Assembly: GCA_028279655.1 (NCBI GenBank)
Contig: JANQNH010000005.1
Location: 1-64,000 of the forward strand
Length of the DNA stretch: 64,000 nucleotides
Direction of reading: 5' to 3'
Source: Candidatus Nanoarchaeia archaeon
GTDB taxonomy: Archaea > Nanobdellota > Nanobdellia > Woesearchaeales > JACPBV01
Shown: piece by piece, positions 28,568-39,180 of the stretch
Numbering within the stretch: position 1 is the first letter of the stretch
Layout of the letters: every line of letters begins with the position of its first letter
Position numbers and translations under genes: made by a program
The notes under the pieces: generated by a model
What the model saw: the letters and a program-made list of their open reading frames with translations, nothing else
What the model was told of the DNA's origin: nothing
Database searches by the model: none

Positions 28568-30366
28568 CAGAAGTATACATAAACTCAAAATTTGCAGGTT
28601 ACATTGATGAGCCAAGATTATTCATAGAGAAGATCAAGGAAGAGAGGAGGAAAAATAAGCTGGATCATAATGTCAATGTATACTACGATACCAAATCAGA
28701 TACTGTTCAGATAGAGCATGGAAAAGGAAGGGCACGAAGACCACTTATAGTAGTCAAGGAATCTCAGCCCTTGCTTACAGAGAAGCATATAAAACAGCTG
28801 GAAAAGGATGAGATATCCTGGTCTGATCTAATCAAGCAGGGCATCATAGAATATATCGACGCTGCAGAGGAAGAGAACTGCTATACAGCATTCTTTGATT
28901 CAGAGCTTACTCCTGAGCATACACACCTGGAGATAACACCTTTATCTATGCTGGGGCTTGCAACCTCTCTTGTCCCTTATGGTAATTTCAATCAATCGAC
29001 AAGACTGAATGCAGGATCCAAGAACCAGAAACAAGCCTTAGGATTCTACGTCTCAAACTTTGCAGTAAGGATGGATATGGATGTAAACCTGCTGCACGAA
29101 CCGCAGATCCCTATAGTCCAGACAATAGTGCATGAGATTTCAGATTACGATAAGCATCCTGCTGGCCAGAACATTGTTGTGGCAATAATGTCATACAAGG
29201 GATATAACATGGAAGATGCTATAATCCTCAACAACGGCTCGATCCAAAGAGGCCTGGCTAGAAACTCTTATTACAGGCCTTCGATAGCTGAAGAGCTGAG
29301 ATATGCAGGAGGTTTAGTGGATGAGGTATCTGTTCCAGATAAGGACGTTAAGGGCTACAAATCTGAAAAGGATTATAGGTTCTTGGAAGGAGACGGGATA
29401 ATATATCCTGAAGCAAAGGTTAAGGAGAGCGATGTTATAATCGGTAAGACCTCCCCACCAAGATTCTTAAGCTCCTTAGATGAATATAACCTGGCTTCCT
29501 CAACAAGAAGGGAAAGTTCAGTGTCTGTTAAACACGGAGAAAAAGGGGTTGTAGACTTTGTTTTAATAACAGAGAACGAAGAAGGGAACAAATTGGTCCA
29601 GGTAAGGGTTAGGGATGAAAGAACTCCAGAAGTAGGGGATAAGTTTACCTCAAGGCACGGCCAGAAAGGAGTCGTAGGATTGATTGTTCCTGAAGGAGAT
29701 CTTCCGTTCTCAGCATCAGGGATAAGGCCTGACCTTATATTTTCACCGCATGGCATTCCTTCAAGGATGACCATATCCCATCTTATTGAGTTGGTAGGTG
29801 GAAAAGTTGGTGCTTTAAATTCACGCTATATCAATGGAACTACATTTGATGCAGAACCAGAAGAGAAGCTTAGAAAAGAACTGCTTGGCCTTGGATTCAG
29901 GGAGAACGGCACAGAGACCTTGTATGATGGAGAGACAGGAGAACAGTACCAGGCAAAGATCTACATAGGAAATATGTATTACCTTAAGCTTAAGCACATG
30001 GTTGCTAACAAACTTCATTCAAGAGCACGTGGTCCTATCCAGCTGCTGACAAGGCAGCCGACAGAAGGAAGGGCAAAGGAAGGAGGCCTTAGGTTAGGAG
30101 AGATGGAAAAAGACACCTTTGTAGCGCACGGTGCATCTCTATTGTTGAAGGAGAGGTTTGACTCTGACAAGACCACTGTTCCTGTATGTGAGGAATGTGG
30201 ACTGATTGCTGTTAGGGATGAGTTCAAGAACAAGAGCTACTGCCCCATCTGCGGGGATAATGCCGAGATTTCTTTCATAGAGATATCCTACGCCTTTAAG
30301 CTTATATTGGATGAGTTTAAATCCCTATGCGTATATCCAAAATTATATTTAAAGAGCAAGTATTAA
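28564..30366 (+). CDS. rpoB1: RNA polymerase subunit B'
   Basis: MSYKGYNMEDAIILN, KFTSRHGQKGVVG, RGPIQLLTRQPTEGRAKEGGLRLGEME. Confidence 0.97.
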   Translation: MTEVYINSKFAGYIDEPRLFIEKIKEERRKNKLDHNVNVYYDTKSDTVQIEHGKGRARRPLIVVKESQPLLTEKHIKQLEKDEISWSDLIKQGIIEYIDAAEEENCYTAFFDSELTPEHTHLEITPLSMLGLATSLVPYGNFNQSTRLNAGSKNQKQALGFYVSNFAVRMDMDVNLLHEPQIPIVQTIVHEISDYDKHPAGQNIVVAIMSYKGYNMEDAIILNNGSIQRGLARNSYYRPSIAEELRYAGGLVDEVSVPDKDVKGYKSEKDYRFLEGDGIIYPEAKVKESDVIIGKTSPPRFLSSLDEYNLASSTRRESSVSVKHGEKGVVDFVLITENEEGNKLVQVRVRDERTPEVGDKFTSRHGQKGVVGLIVPEGDLPFSASGIRPDLIFSPHGIPSRMTISHLIELVGGKVGALNSRYINGTTFDAEPEEKLRKELLGLGFRENGTETLYDGETGEQYQAKIYIGNMYYLKLKHMVANKLHSRARGPIQLLTRQPTEGRAKEGGLRLGEMEKDTFVAHGASLLLKERFDSDKTTVPVCEECGLIAVRDEFKNKSYCPICGDNAEISFIEISYAFKLILDEFKSLCVYPKLYLKSKY

Positions 30367-30368
30367 AA

Positions 30369-33113
30369 ATGGCAGAAGAAAAAAAGGAAGAACCAAAGGA
30401 AGAGAAAGTAGAAAAGCAGGCAGAAGAGAAAGATACAAAGAAAGATAAGTCAGACAAGGAAGAAACAACAGACAAAGAAGAGAAAAAGGAAGGAAGAGTT
30501 GAAACTGACGAGATCTTTGTAAGCAAACAGGTAAATAGCATGATCTTCTCAGTTCTTTCCCCTCAGATGATAAAGAAGATGGCTTCTGCTAAGGTAGTCA
30601 CTCCTGAGCTTTACGACAAGGAGGGCTATCCGGTGGACGGAGGCCTTATGGATATCAGGTTAGGGGTTATTGATCCAGGATTAAAATGCAAGACCTGCGG
30701 TTCAAAACTTAAGGAATGTTCAGGGCACTTTGGCTACATAGAGTTGGCAAGGCCTATAATCCATATAAAGTTCGTTAACATAATCCTCAATCTATTAAAG
30801 TGCACATGTAAGGACTGTGGAAGGATACTGATACCAAAGAACAAGATTGACAAGGCATCAGAGGAACTGGACAAGACAGAGAAAGAAGCAGGAATAGAGG
30901 CAAGAAGGCAGCACGTGAAGGAAGTTATCGCTAGCATGAAGACAGTTAATAAATGTCCGTGGTGCAAGGCCAGACAACAGAAAATTACGATCGAGAAACC
31001 CACGACCTTCCTGGAAAACGAAAAGAGGTTGAATCCAATTGAGATAAGGACAAGGCTAGAAAAAATTTCTGATGAAGACCTTGAAGTCTTTGGACTTATA
31101 CCAAAACACGCAAGACCGGATTGGATGGTGTTGACAATACTTCCTATACCTCCTGTAACAATGCGGCCTTCTATTACCCTGGAATCAGGGGAGAGATCTG
31201 AGGATGACCTTACCCATAAGCTAGGAGATATTGTCAGGATTAATCAGAGATTATTTGAGAACATAAATGCAGGAGCACCGGAGATAATCATAGAAGACCT
31301 GTGGGATTTGCTCCAATATCACGTAACAACATTTTTTGACAATAATGTATCTGAACTGCCTCCTGCCAGACACAGGTCAGGACAGCCGTTAAAGACAGTA
31401 ACAGAGAGGATAAAAAGCAAGGAAGGAAGGATCAGACACAATCTTGCTGGAAAAAGGACTAACTTTTCTGCAAGGACAGTTATCTCTCCAGACCCGATGC
31501 TTAACCTAAATGAGGTAGGGGTTCCGATAGAGATAGCTATGAAGCTTACAGTCCCAGAGAGAATAAACGATTGGAACATTGAAGCAATGAAAAACTTTGT
31601 TAAGAACGGGCCTAAGAAATATCCTGGGGCAAATTATGTTATAAGGCCTGACGGAAAGAAGAAGAAGCTTACCGAAGAGACCATAGAACCTAGCTTGGAG
31701 GAGCTTCAGCCGGGCTACATCATTGAGAGGCATCTTTTGGACGGGGATATCGCCCTCTTTAACAGGCAGCCATCCTTGCATAGGATGTCGATGATGTGTC
31801 ATAGGGTTAGGGTTCTTCCGTATAAGACCCTAAGGTTGAATCCAGCAGTCTGCCACCCTTACAACGCAGACTTTGATGGAGACGAGATGAACCTTCATAT
31901 TCCACAAACCGAAGAATCTAGGGCTGAAGCAGAGATCCTGATGGAGGTCCAGACACAGTTGATTTCACCAAGATACGGCCTGAGCATTATCGGTTGCGTT
32001 CAGGACGCGATATCAGGAAACTATATCCTGACAAAGGATATGGAGCTTTCAAGACCTCAGGCTGTTGATCTTTTGACTTTCGCTGGAATAACAGACTTCT
32101 CAAAACTTCCAAAGAAGGAGAAGATATCAGGAAAAGAGGTTTTCTCTGTATTGATCCCTAATGATTTTAATTTTACAGGCAGAGCAAGGCATTATGATCC
32201 TTCTCAGGACAAGAAAGCCAACACAGATAAAGACGCTTATGTTATCATCCAGGATGGAAAATTGATATCTGGAGTTATGGACAGAAACAATCTTGGGGAA
32301 GGGTCTGGTTTATTGTTGAGGAACATACATAAAAGGTATGGTAAGGAAAAGGCAATTGATATATTAGGTAAGTTATTCAGGCTGGGGATAGGGGTATTGT
32401 TGAAGGTTGGATTTACAACAGCCGTATCTGACACAGACCTTCCAGAGGGTGCAATCATAAACATAAGAGAAACATTGCAGAACGCAGAAAAAGAGGTGGA
32501 CGAGCTTATATCTCTCTTCAATAATAATAAGTTAGAGGCATTCCCTGGAAAATCAGTTAAGGAGACATTGGAACTAAAGATCCTGGAAGTACTAAATAGG
32601 GCAAGGAACAAGGCAGGAGAACTTGTTGCTAAGCATGCAGACAAGAGCACCCATACCATGGTGATGTCAAATTCAGGAGCAAGGGGAAACCTTTTGAATC
32701 TTGCTCAGATGGCTGCTTGTGTAGGTCAACAGGCCATGAGAGGGAAGAGGATAGAGAAAGGATACAGTGAAAGGACCTTATCCTGCTTTAAGAAAGGAGA
32801 TCTAAGTCCCTCTGCACACGGTTTTATCGCTAACGGTTTCAAGACCGGACTAAATCCGTCTGAATTCTTTTTCGGGGCTATGACAGGGAGAGATTCATTG
32901 ATGGATACAGCCCTTAGAACCCCTAAATCAGGTTATCTTTATAGGAGGCTATCAAATGCCATGCAGGACCTAAAGGTGGAATATGACTCCACAATAAGGG
33001 ATGCTGCAAAAAGGATCATCCAGTTCAATTATGGTGAAGACGGCATTGACGTTTCAAAATCAGAAGGAGGAATCCTTAACGTTAAGAGGATAATTAAAAC
33101 AGTAGGCGTATAG
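30369..33113 (+). CDS. rpoA1: RNA polymerase subunit A' with K/E-rich N-terminal extension
   Basis: NADFDGDEMNLHIPQ; start set at MAEEKKEE. Confidence 0.97.
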   Translation: MAEEKKEEPKEEKVEKQAEEKDTKKDKSDKEETTDKEEKKEGRVETDEIFVSKQVNSMIFSVLSPQMIKKMASAKVVTPELYDKEGYPVDGGLMDIRLGVIDPGLKCKTCGSKLKECSGHFGYIELARPIIHIKFVNIILNLLKCTCKDCGRILIPKNKIDKASEELDKTEKEAGIEARRQHVKEVIASMKTVNKCPWCKARQQKITIEKPTTFLENEKRLNPIEIRTRLEKISDEDLEVFGLIPKHARPDWMVLTILPIPPVTMRPSITLESGERSEDDLTHKLGDIVRINQRLFENINAGAPEIIIEDLWDLLQYHVTTFFDNNVSELPPARHRSGQPLKTVTERIKSKEGRIRHNLAGKRTNFSARTVISPDPMLNLNEVGVPIEIAMKLTVPERINDWNIEAMKNFVKNGPKKYPGANYVIRPDGKKKKLTEETIEPSLEELQPGYIIERHLLDGDIALFNRQPSLHRMSMMCHRVRVLPYKTLRLNPAVCHPYNADFDGDEMNLHIPQTEESRAEAEILMEVQTQLISPRYGLSIIGCVQDAISGNYILTKDMELSRPQAVDLLTFAGITDFSKLPKKEKISGKEVFSVLIPNDFNFTGRARHYDPSQDKKANTDKDAYVIIQDGKLISGVMDRNNLGEGSGLLLRNIHKRYGKEKAIDILGKLFRLGIGVLLKVGFTTAVSDTDLPEGAIINIRETLQNAEKEVDELISLFNNNKLEAFPGKSVKETLELKILEVLNRARNKAGELVAKHADKSTHTMVMSNSGARGNLLNLAQMAACVGQQAMRGKRIEKGYSERTLSCFKKGDLSPSAHGFIANGFKTGLNPSEFFFGAMTGRDSLMDTALRTPKSGYLYRRLSNAMQDLKVEYDSTIRDAAKRIIQFNYGEDGIDVSKSEGGILNVKRIIKTVGV

Positions 33114-33127
33114 GAAACAGGTGAAAG

Positions 33128-34255
33128 ATGTCAATATTTACAGAATACAAAAACAAACTGCCCAGAAAGATATTGAATGAGGTAAAAGAGTATACAAAGG
33201 GCATGTCAGAAGCGAAAATAAAGAAGGTATTAGCAGCGACTATGGAAGAATATGAAAATACCAAGGTAGAGCCAGGAGAATGTGTGGGGGTTGTATCTGC
33301 AGAATCAATTGGAGAGCCAGGTACACAGATGACCCTTAACACCTTCCATTTCGCAGGAGTTGCAGAGATGAACGTTACCATGGGCCTTCCTAGGATTATT
33401 GAGATTCTTGATGGAAGAAGCAATCTAAAAACCCCGATGATGGAGATATACCTCAAGGCACCTTATTCCCAAGGAAAAGATATAAGGAAGATAGCCCTTT
33501 CCATTAAAGAGACATTGTTGAACGAAGTGGTTTCAGAATTCATGATCAATATTGCAGAAAACTCAATCGAGTTACGTATGAACAATGAGAAGATGAAGGA
33601 GCTTGGACTTACTGAAAATAACATCATAAGCTCAATAAAATCAGGAATAAAGGGATATAATATCAGGTCATCAAAAGAAGCTATTGTGCTGAAATCAAAA
33701 ACAAAGGAAGAGACCATAAATAAGGTATACATAGATAAGGAAAAGATCAAGAAGATCCATCTAAGCGGGGTAAAGGGGATATCCCAGGTTCTGCCGGTTC
33801 GAAGAGGAGAGGAGTATATAATAATAACATCTGGCACTAATCTCAAGGCAATCTTGGAGCTTGACTATGTAGATTCGACAAGAACCACAACAAACGATAT
33901 CTTTGAGATACAGAAGATTCTAGGAGTTGAAGCTGCAAGGCAGTCTATAATCAACGAGGTATTTAAGGTAATAGAGTCCCAGGGATTGGATGTCGACATA
34001 AGGCATATAATGTTAGTAGCAGATACCATGTGCAATTCAGGAGAGGTTAAGGGCATCACCAGATATGGTGTTGTTTCTCAGAAAAGTTCTGTACTTGCAA
34101 GGGCGAGTTTTGAAACTCCGATCAGGCATATTATTGGTGCTGCTCTTATTGGAGAAGAGGACAAGCTGACATCTGTTGTAGAGAACGTAATGCTCAATCA
34201 GCCCGTGCCTGTAGGGACAGGGCTTCCAGATTTAGTAACACAGGTGAAGAAATAA
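33128..34255 (+). CDS. rpoA2: RNA polymerase subunit A''
   Basis: [23 protein letters not shown]. Confidence 0.97.
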   Translation: MSIFTEYKNKLPRKILNEVKEYTKGMSEAKIKKVLAATMEEYENTKVEPGECVGVVSAESIGEPGTQMTLNTFHFAGVAEMNVTMGLPRIIEILDGRSNLKTPMMEIYLKAPYSQGKDIRKIALSIKETLLNEVVSEFMINIAENSIELRMNNEKMKELGLTENNIISSIKSGIKGYNIRSSKEAIVLKSKTKEETINKVYIDKEKIKKIHLSGVKGISQVLPVRRGEEYIIITSGTNLKAILELDYVDSTRTTTNDIFEIQKILGVEAARQSIINEVFKVIESQGLDVDIRHIMLVADTMCNSGEVKGITRYGVVSQKSSVLARASFETPIRHIIGAALIGEEDKLTSVVENVMLNQPVPVGTGLPDLVTQVKK

Positions 34256-34536
34256 TGGCAACTGAAAAAACAGATAAGAATATCAGCGAGATAAGGAAAT
34301 TGCTTAAAGAGAAGAAGGTGATAGTTGGAACCCAGAGGACCATAAAAGACCTGAAGCTTGGGAAGACAGGCAAGATATACCTTAGCTCTAACTGCTCAGA
34401 AAAAACATTAGATACAATCAGCCATTATGCGAAGCTAACCAAGACACCGATTACAAAGTTGAGATACCCTAATGATGAATTAGGTATCTTGTGCAAAAAG
34501 CCATACTCTATTTCTGTTTTGAGTGTACCCAAATGA
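34255..34536 (+). CDS. rpl30e: 50S ribosomal protein L30e
   Basis: KKVIVGTQRTIKDLKLGKTGKIYLSSNC and operon position. Confidence 0.92.
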   Translation: MATEKTDKNISEIRKLLKEKKVIVGTQRTIKDLKLGKTGKIYLSSNCSEKTLDTISHYAKLTKTPITKLRYPNDELGILCKKPYSISVLSVPK

Positions 34537-34955
34537 GCAAGATAAAATATGATATTAATCTAATGAAATATATGCAGTTATTTGAAAGCCTAACGAGAGC
34601 TAAGCTGAAAGACTGTATCAGTAATGAGGAAGAGGGGCAGCTCATCTTTATAGTTGAAGAGAATGAGATAGGTAAGGCAATAGGTAAGAAGGGATCTAAC
34701 GTCCGAAGGTTAGAGGGCCTTTTGAATAAGAAGATCAAGGTTGTTGAGTTCAATCAGGATGTCAAGCAGTTCATAATAAACTTTGTAATGCCTCTGAGGA
34801 TAAAGGATATCGCTGAGGAAAACAGCGTTATAACAATGACAGGATCAGATACCAAGACCAAGGGGCTTTTGATAGGCAGAGAAAGAAAAAATCTGGATAT
34901 CCTGAAGTCAGTAGTCCGGAGATATTTTGATATTGAAGATATTAAGGTTGCTTAA
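34533..34955 (+). CDS. nusA: Archaeal NusA-like transcription factor
   Basis: KH-domain motif EIGKAIGKKGSNVRRLE; ATGA overlap with rpl30e; operon position. Confidence 0.92.
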   Translation: MSKIKYDINLMKYMQLFESLTRAKLKDCISNEEEGQLIFIVEENEIGKAIGKKGSNVRRLEGLLNKKIKVVEFNQDVKQFIINFVMPLRIKDIAEENSVITMTGSDTKTKGLLIGRERKNLDILKSVVRRYFDIEDIKVA

Positions 34956-35000
34956 AAACATAAGTTTTTTAAATAAAATAACAACCCTCCATCATACAAA

Positions 35001-35438
35001 ATGGCAAATAAAAGCAGAGGATTGAATGCAGGAAACAGATTGAAGAAAAAGAGAGCTAGAGCTAGATGGAAGAGCCAGTATTACACAAGGCGCATGAAGC
35101 GATTGAAGGAAAAGTCAGATCCTCTTAGGGGAGCTTCTCAGGCAAAAGGGATTGTCCTGGAGAAGGTTCAGTTTGAAGCTAAACAGCCAAATTCAGCAAT
35201 GAGAAAATGTGTTAGGGTACAGCTTATCAAGAATGGAAGACAGATAACAGCTTTCTGTCCAGGAGATGGAGCTACCAAACTTATAGACGAGCACGATGAA
35301 GTCATGGTCGAATGTATTGGAGGCGCAAAAGGGAAGTCTAAGGGAGACATTCCTGGAGTAAGGTGGCACGTATTGAAAGTTAATGATCAGAGTCTTGATG
35401 CCTTGAGGAAGGGCATAATCGAGAAGGCAAGAAAATAA
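35001..35438 (+). CDS. rps12: 30S ribosomal protein S12
   Basis: [32 protein letters not shown]. Confidence 0.97.
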   Translation: MANKSRGLNAGNRLKKKRARARWKSQYYTRRMKRLKEKSDPLRGASQAKGIVLEKVQFEAKQPNSAMRKCVRVQLIKNGRQITAFCPGDGATKLIDEHDEVMVECIGGAKGKSKGDIPGVRWHVLKVNDQSLDALRKGIIEKARK

Positions 35439-35457
35439 TGAAGGAAAGGAAATAAAG

Positions 35458-36057
35458 ATGACAGAAGTATTGGCATTCAACAGGTGGAGCACAGAAGGCA
35501 TCAAGGTAGAAGATGCAGGTCTTCAGAACTACATTACCTTGGCTCCAAAGATAGTCCCAAAGACAGGGGCAAGATATCATGGGAACAAGTTCCACAAATC
35601 TCGGGTATTTATTGTTGAAAGACTTATCAATAAGGTTATGATCCCTGGCCATAAGTCCAAGAAACACTTCAAGAGCTCATCTAGTGTAACTGGAAAAGCC
35701 CATACCTCTTATGATATTGTTGAAAAAACCCTTAGGCTCATAGAGAAGCAGACAAAGGAGAACCCTATCAAGGTCTTTGTCAAGGCCTTGGAGAACGCAG
35801 CTCCAAGAGAAGAGATAATCACTATCGAATACGGAGGAGCCAGATATCCAAAAGCAGTGGAGTGCTCCCCTCAGAGAAGGATTGACATAACCCTAAGGCT
35901 TATGACTCAGGGCGCTTACCAAAAATCCTTTAATTCTAAAAGAAGCATTGAAGCATGCCTTGCAGAGGAGATTATCCACGCATATAACCTGGATAGGTCC
36001 TCTAATGCTATAGCAAAAAAGCTAGAAGTAGAAAGACAGGCAGACGCTAGTAGATAA
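35458..36057 (+). CDS. rps7: 30S ribosomal protein S7
   Basis: NPIKVFVKALENAAPREE...SPQRRIDITLRLMTQGA. Confidence 0.96.
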   Translation: MTEVLAFNRWSTEGIKVEDAGLQNYITLAPKIVPKTGARYHGNKFHKSRVFIVERLINKVMIPGHKSKKHFKSSSSVTGKAHTSYDIVEKTLRLIEKQTKENPIKVFVKALENAAPREEIITIEYGGARYPKAVECSPQRRIDITLRLMTQGAYQKSFNSKRSIEACLAEEIIHAYNLDRSSNAIAKKLEVERQADASR

Positions 36058-36209
36058 AACCTTACCTAATACTTTCTCGGTAGAACAGAAAAAGAACCAA
36101 TTTCTGATATATAACCTTGATTATTTAACCTAAATGCATTGGTTATAGAAACGGTATTACCTTATAAGACAAAAAATATTTAAGAGCTGTGAGATTCCCT
36201 CGCTATAGA

Positions 36210-37265
36210 ATGATGCTAAATAGAAGAGATTTCTTAAAATCAACTTATTCAGTTGCAGCTGCCCCTACTATTGAAGGTATTATGTTAGGGACTGATTCTT
36301 TGGAAAGAGTTGTTGAAACAAGAGAAATGATGAATTATTTTGAAAAAGCCACTAGAGAGAATATAACTGAGTTTAAATTTAATTCCTACGATAACGCTGC
36401 ATTTGAGATAAATGCTTTAGTTGGACCTTATGATGTTGAATATGTAGCGGATGCTTACTCAAATAGAGGGACATATAAGGTTAGTAAGGGAAATCATGAA
36501 TGGCATATATGGGCAGGTGATTCTAACATTTTAACATCCTATTATTCAAGATGGGGTACTAATAAGACTAGCGATTTTACAGAAGCCTACCCTCTTCTTA
36601 AGAAAATTTCAATTCTCTTAAGGTTGACCGAACATAAACAGAAAAGTACAGGAAAGAACCTTACTGAGAAAATAAATCATTTACTGGATCAAGTTAGTTC
36701 CAAATCTCTTTCTCAATTCAAGGTTATACCTCTTCGAGGATATAAGGACGGGGAAACAATATGTCATCCTCATATAACTGCTAGCTATAAGGATGATGAT
36801 ATACAAATCAAATATGAAACAAATATGTGGACTTGGGACAGGTACAGAATTGGCAGTAAACAGATAAGGTTTAATGTAATCCAAGGAAAATACTTTCTAT
36901 CCTTTTTAGCATCTTATGATCCATATACGGAGAAGACAGCCCTTCTAGACATGGATATCAGTAAGGAAGGAGATGATGAAAATGGTCGAACAGATTTTAT
37001 TTATATGCCCGGAAAAAATATACCCTTTCATAGAAGAATTTACAAAATCCTTTCCTCTTTCACATCTAATGATCCAAACAAAGGCAAACTAACCTTACGC
37101 AACATACTTACTGGAAAGGGTAGTGGTTTTAAAGATATTCTATCATACCCAATAAGGGTTTACAGCCAAAAAACATCTATGGAACTTCTTAGGAAGGCAC
37201 AAAAAATAGAAAAAACCCTTACCGAAAAAATCACTTTACATTCTTTACCTTCTCCCCAAAGATAA
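36210..37265 (+). CDS. Hypothetical exported protein with Tat-like signal (NRRDFLKS)
   Basis: Start chosen at MMLNRRDFLKSTYSVAAAP. Confidence 0.6.
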   Translation: MMLNRRDFLKSTYSVAAAPTIEGIMLGTDSLERVVETREMMNYFEKATRENITEFKFNSYDNAAFEINALVGPYDVEYVADAYSNRGTYKVSKGNHEWHIWAGDSNILTSYYSRWGTNKTSDFTEAYPLLKKISILLRLTEHKQKSTGKNLTEKINHLLDQVSSKSLSQFKVIPLRGYKDGETICHPHITASYKDDDIQIKYETNMWTWDRYRIGSKQIRFNVIQGKYFLSFLASYDPYTEKTALLDMDISKEGDDENGRTDFIYMPGKNIPFHRRIYKILSSFTSNDPNKGKLTLRNILTGKGSGFKDILSYPIRVYSQKTSMELLRKAQKIEKTLTEKITLHSLPSPQR

Positions 37266-39126
37266 AAACATACTTCCAGGCAAATCCCTGCTTTCTCACA
37301 ACCTTCACCTTGAATCCTGAGTTAGAGAATATCCTCATTATCCTTTTATCGTCCCCTAACCATTCCTTGTTGGGTATGATGTCAAAAAATTTATCATAAT
37401 CCACGAAACAGACCTTGGCTCCCTTCTTGAGTCTTTTGTTCATATGCTTAAGCACATTCCCTACATCTCTTACATATCCTATCATCCCAACAGAGACAGC
37501 AGTATGTATTGTTGGTACATCTGGGTGAACCCTATGGTGGTGCTGCATGTCATGGATGACCTTGACATGGCCATGGCCTTTCTTCTCCAACCTTCCTTTG
37601 GCGATCTCAATGTCCTTCTCAGAGATATCTGTTGCATATATCCTTCCTTTCTTACCTACCTCTTCTGCAAGATGCATTGTAAGCGTGCCTACACTGCATC
37701 CAAACTCCAAGATGGTCTTTCCTTCAATATCTCCCAACAGCTTTATAATCTCCTTTCTTACACCCAAAGGCAAAGCTAACCTCTCTGTCCACAGTACAAG
37801 GTACGCCAGCAGGTTATTGGTTCTTCTTATGGCCTTTGGATTAAAATAAAGCTCCAGCAGGAAATATATAGGGATCCCCAACGCTATGATTGATATGGCT
37901 AGGATCACAAGTTTAATTGCTTCTTCTTCTAGTACTACCCACATGCCTAAAAGGGTAAGCATTATCAATATAACGATCACTGGACCCACTTTACCGAACG
38001 GAGCTTTATAAGGCCTCTTGAGTTTTGGTTGTTTAAACCTAAGGATTACCATCGCTAGTAGAACTGCAATATACATTAGGAGAACAAAAGGAAGAAGCAT
38101 CAAAAGCAGGGTCCTATAGGCTCCAAGCCCAACAACAACCAGGAGAGAAGTAACCACAGTCTGGAACATTATTGCCTTATGAGGCGTATGATATTTATGA
38201 TGTACTGCTGCAAATTGCGTTAGAAATAATCTGTCCCTTGCCAAAGCCAGCAACAATCTTGGAGCAGAAACAACCCAGCACGCAACAGCACCTATTATAG
38301 CCACATATACCCACAATGTAAATACATATTTACCTATATTTCCAAAATGGAACTGTCCAAGGTCAGATAGTGGAGCTACAGACTTAGAGAATGTCTGCCA
38401 GTGTATATTTCCCATAGAGCTTATCACAAACAACAGGGATATTATTGCAATACAGATAGTACCTATGATCAATGCCTTTGGCATGACCTTCTCAGGATTC
38501 TTTGTCTCCTCCGCAAGAAAAGTAGCACTCTCCCATCCAAAGAAAGTTTCCTGTATAAAATAAAGTGTGACAAACACAGCAGACATTGGGAATACAAAAA
38601 AAGGAGTGAAGTTTGAAGGCTCCAACTTGATAATCCCAGGTATAATCAGAGAAAATGCCGCTGTTAATGTTATTACAGAAAAAGTGACCAGCATAAAAGA
38701 AGAGGTTTTCATACCTCTGAATGCTATATAGTTGAATATCAGTATGAATGACAAAGAGAGTATGGCCTTCTGCATTGGTAAGTTATAGGGCAGAAGGTAC
38801 TGTATCGCGCCTACCACAAGCATCGCTATTGTTACATTGCCTGCTATTAGTGTAATCCATCCGATTATGAATGAAGTGAACCTTCCATACGCCTGCTTGG
38901 AATACTCATATACCCCTCCTGCTTTTGGAAACATAGATACCAGTTCCCCAAAACACATTGAGATATATATTGCAATAATAGACATTATCCCCCAAGAGAT
39001 TATTGACATAGGTCCTGCATATCTTGCACCCACAGCAGGAAGAAAATAGATGCCAGTCCCCATTATGGAATTGATTATTATCAGCAGCAATATCGGAAAG
39101 TTTAGTACCTTTTTTAATTCTCCCAT
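37231..39126 (-). CDS. APC-family amino-acid permease fused to C-terminal SAM-dependent methyltransferase domain
   Basis: N-terminal multi-TM APC pattern; C-terminal KTILEFGCSVGTLTMHLAEEVGKKGRIYATDIS. Confidence 0.85.
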   Translation of the reverse strand: MGELKKVLNFPILLLIIINSIMGTGIYFLPAVGARYAGPMSIISWGIMSIIAIYISMCFGELVSMFPKAGGVYEYSKQAYGRFTSFIIGWITLIAGNVTIAMLVVGAIQYLLPYNLPMQKAILSLSFILIFNYIAFRGMKTSSFMLVTFSVITLTAAFSLIIPGIIKLEPSNFTPFFVFPMSAVFVTLYFIQETFFGWESATFLAEETKNPEKVMPKALIIGTICIAIISLLFVISSMGNIHWQTFSKSVAPLSDLGQFHFGNIGKYVFTLWVYVAIIGAVACWVVSAPRLLLALARDRLFLTQFAAVHHKYHTPHKAIMFQTVVTSLLVVVGLGAYRTLLLMLLPFVLLMYIAVLLAMVILRFKQPKLKRPYKAPFGKVGPVIVILIMLTLLGMWVVLEEEAIKLVILAISIIALGIPIYFLLELYFNPKAIRRTNNLLAYLVLWTERLALPLGVRKEIIKLLGDIEGKTILEFGCSVGTLTMHLAEEVGKKGRIYATDISEKDIEIAKGRLEKKGHGHVKVIHDMQHHHRVHPDVPTIHTAVSVGMIGYVRDVGNVLKHMNKRLKKGAKVCFVDYDKFFDIIPNKEWLGDDKRIMRIFSNSGFKVKVVRKQGFAWKYVFIFGEKVKNVK

Positions 39127-39180
39127 AATTCATTCCTGGGATTTATCATTTATAAAATGTTCGATTTTATTATCAGAACG

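Noticed and set aside
28560-28570. Apparent break in the RNA polymerase B gene
   Set aside because: Archaeal B''/B' split with ATGA overlap is a known arrangement, not a frameshift.
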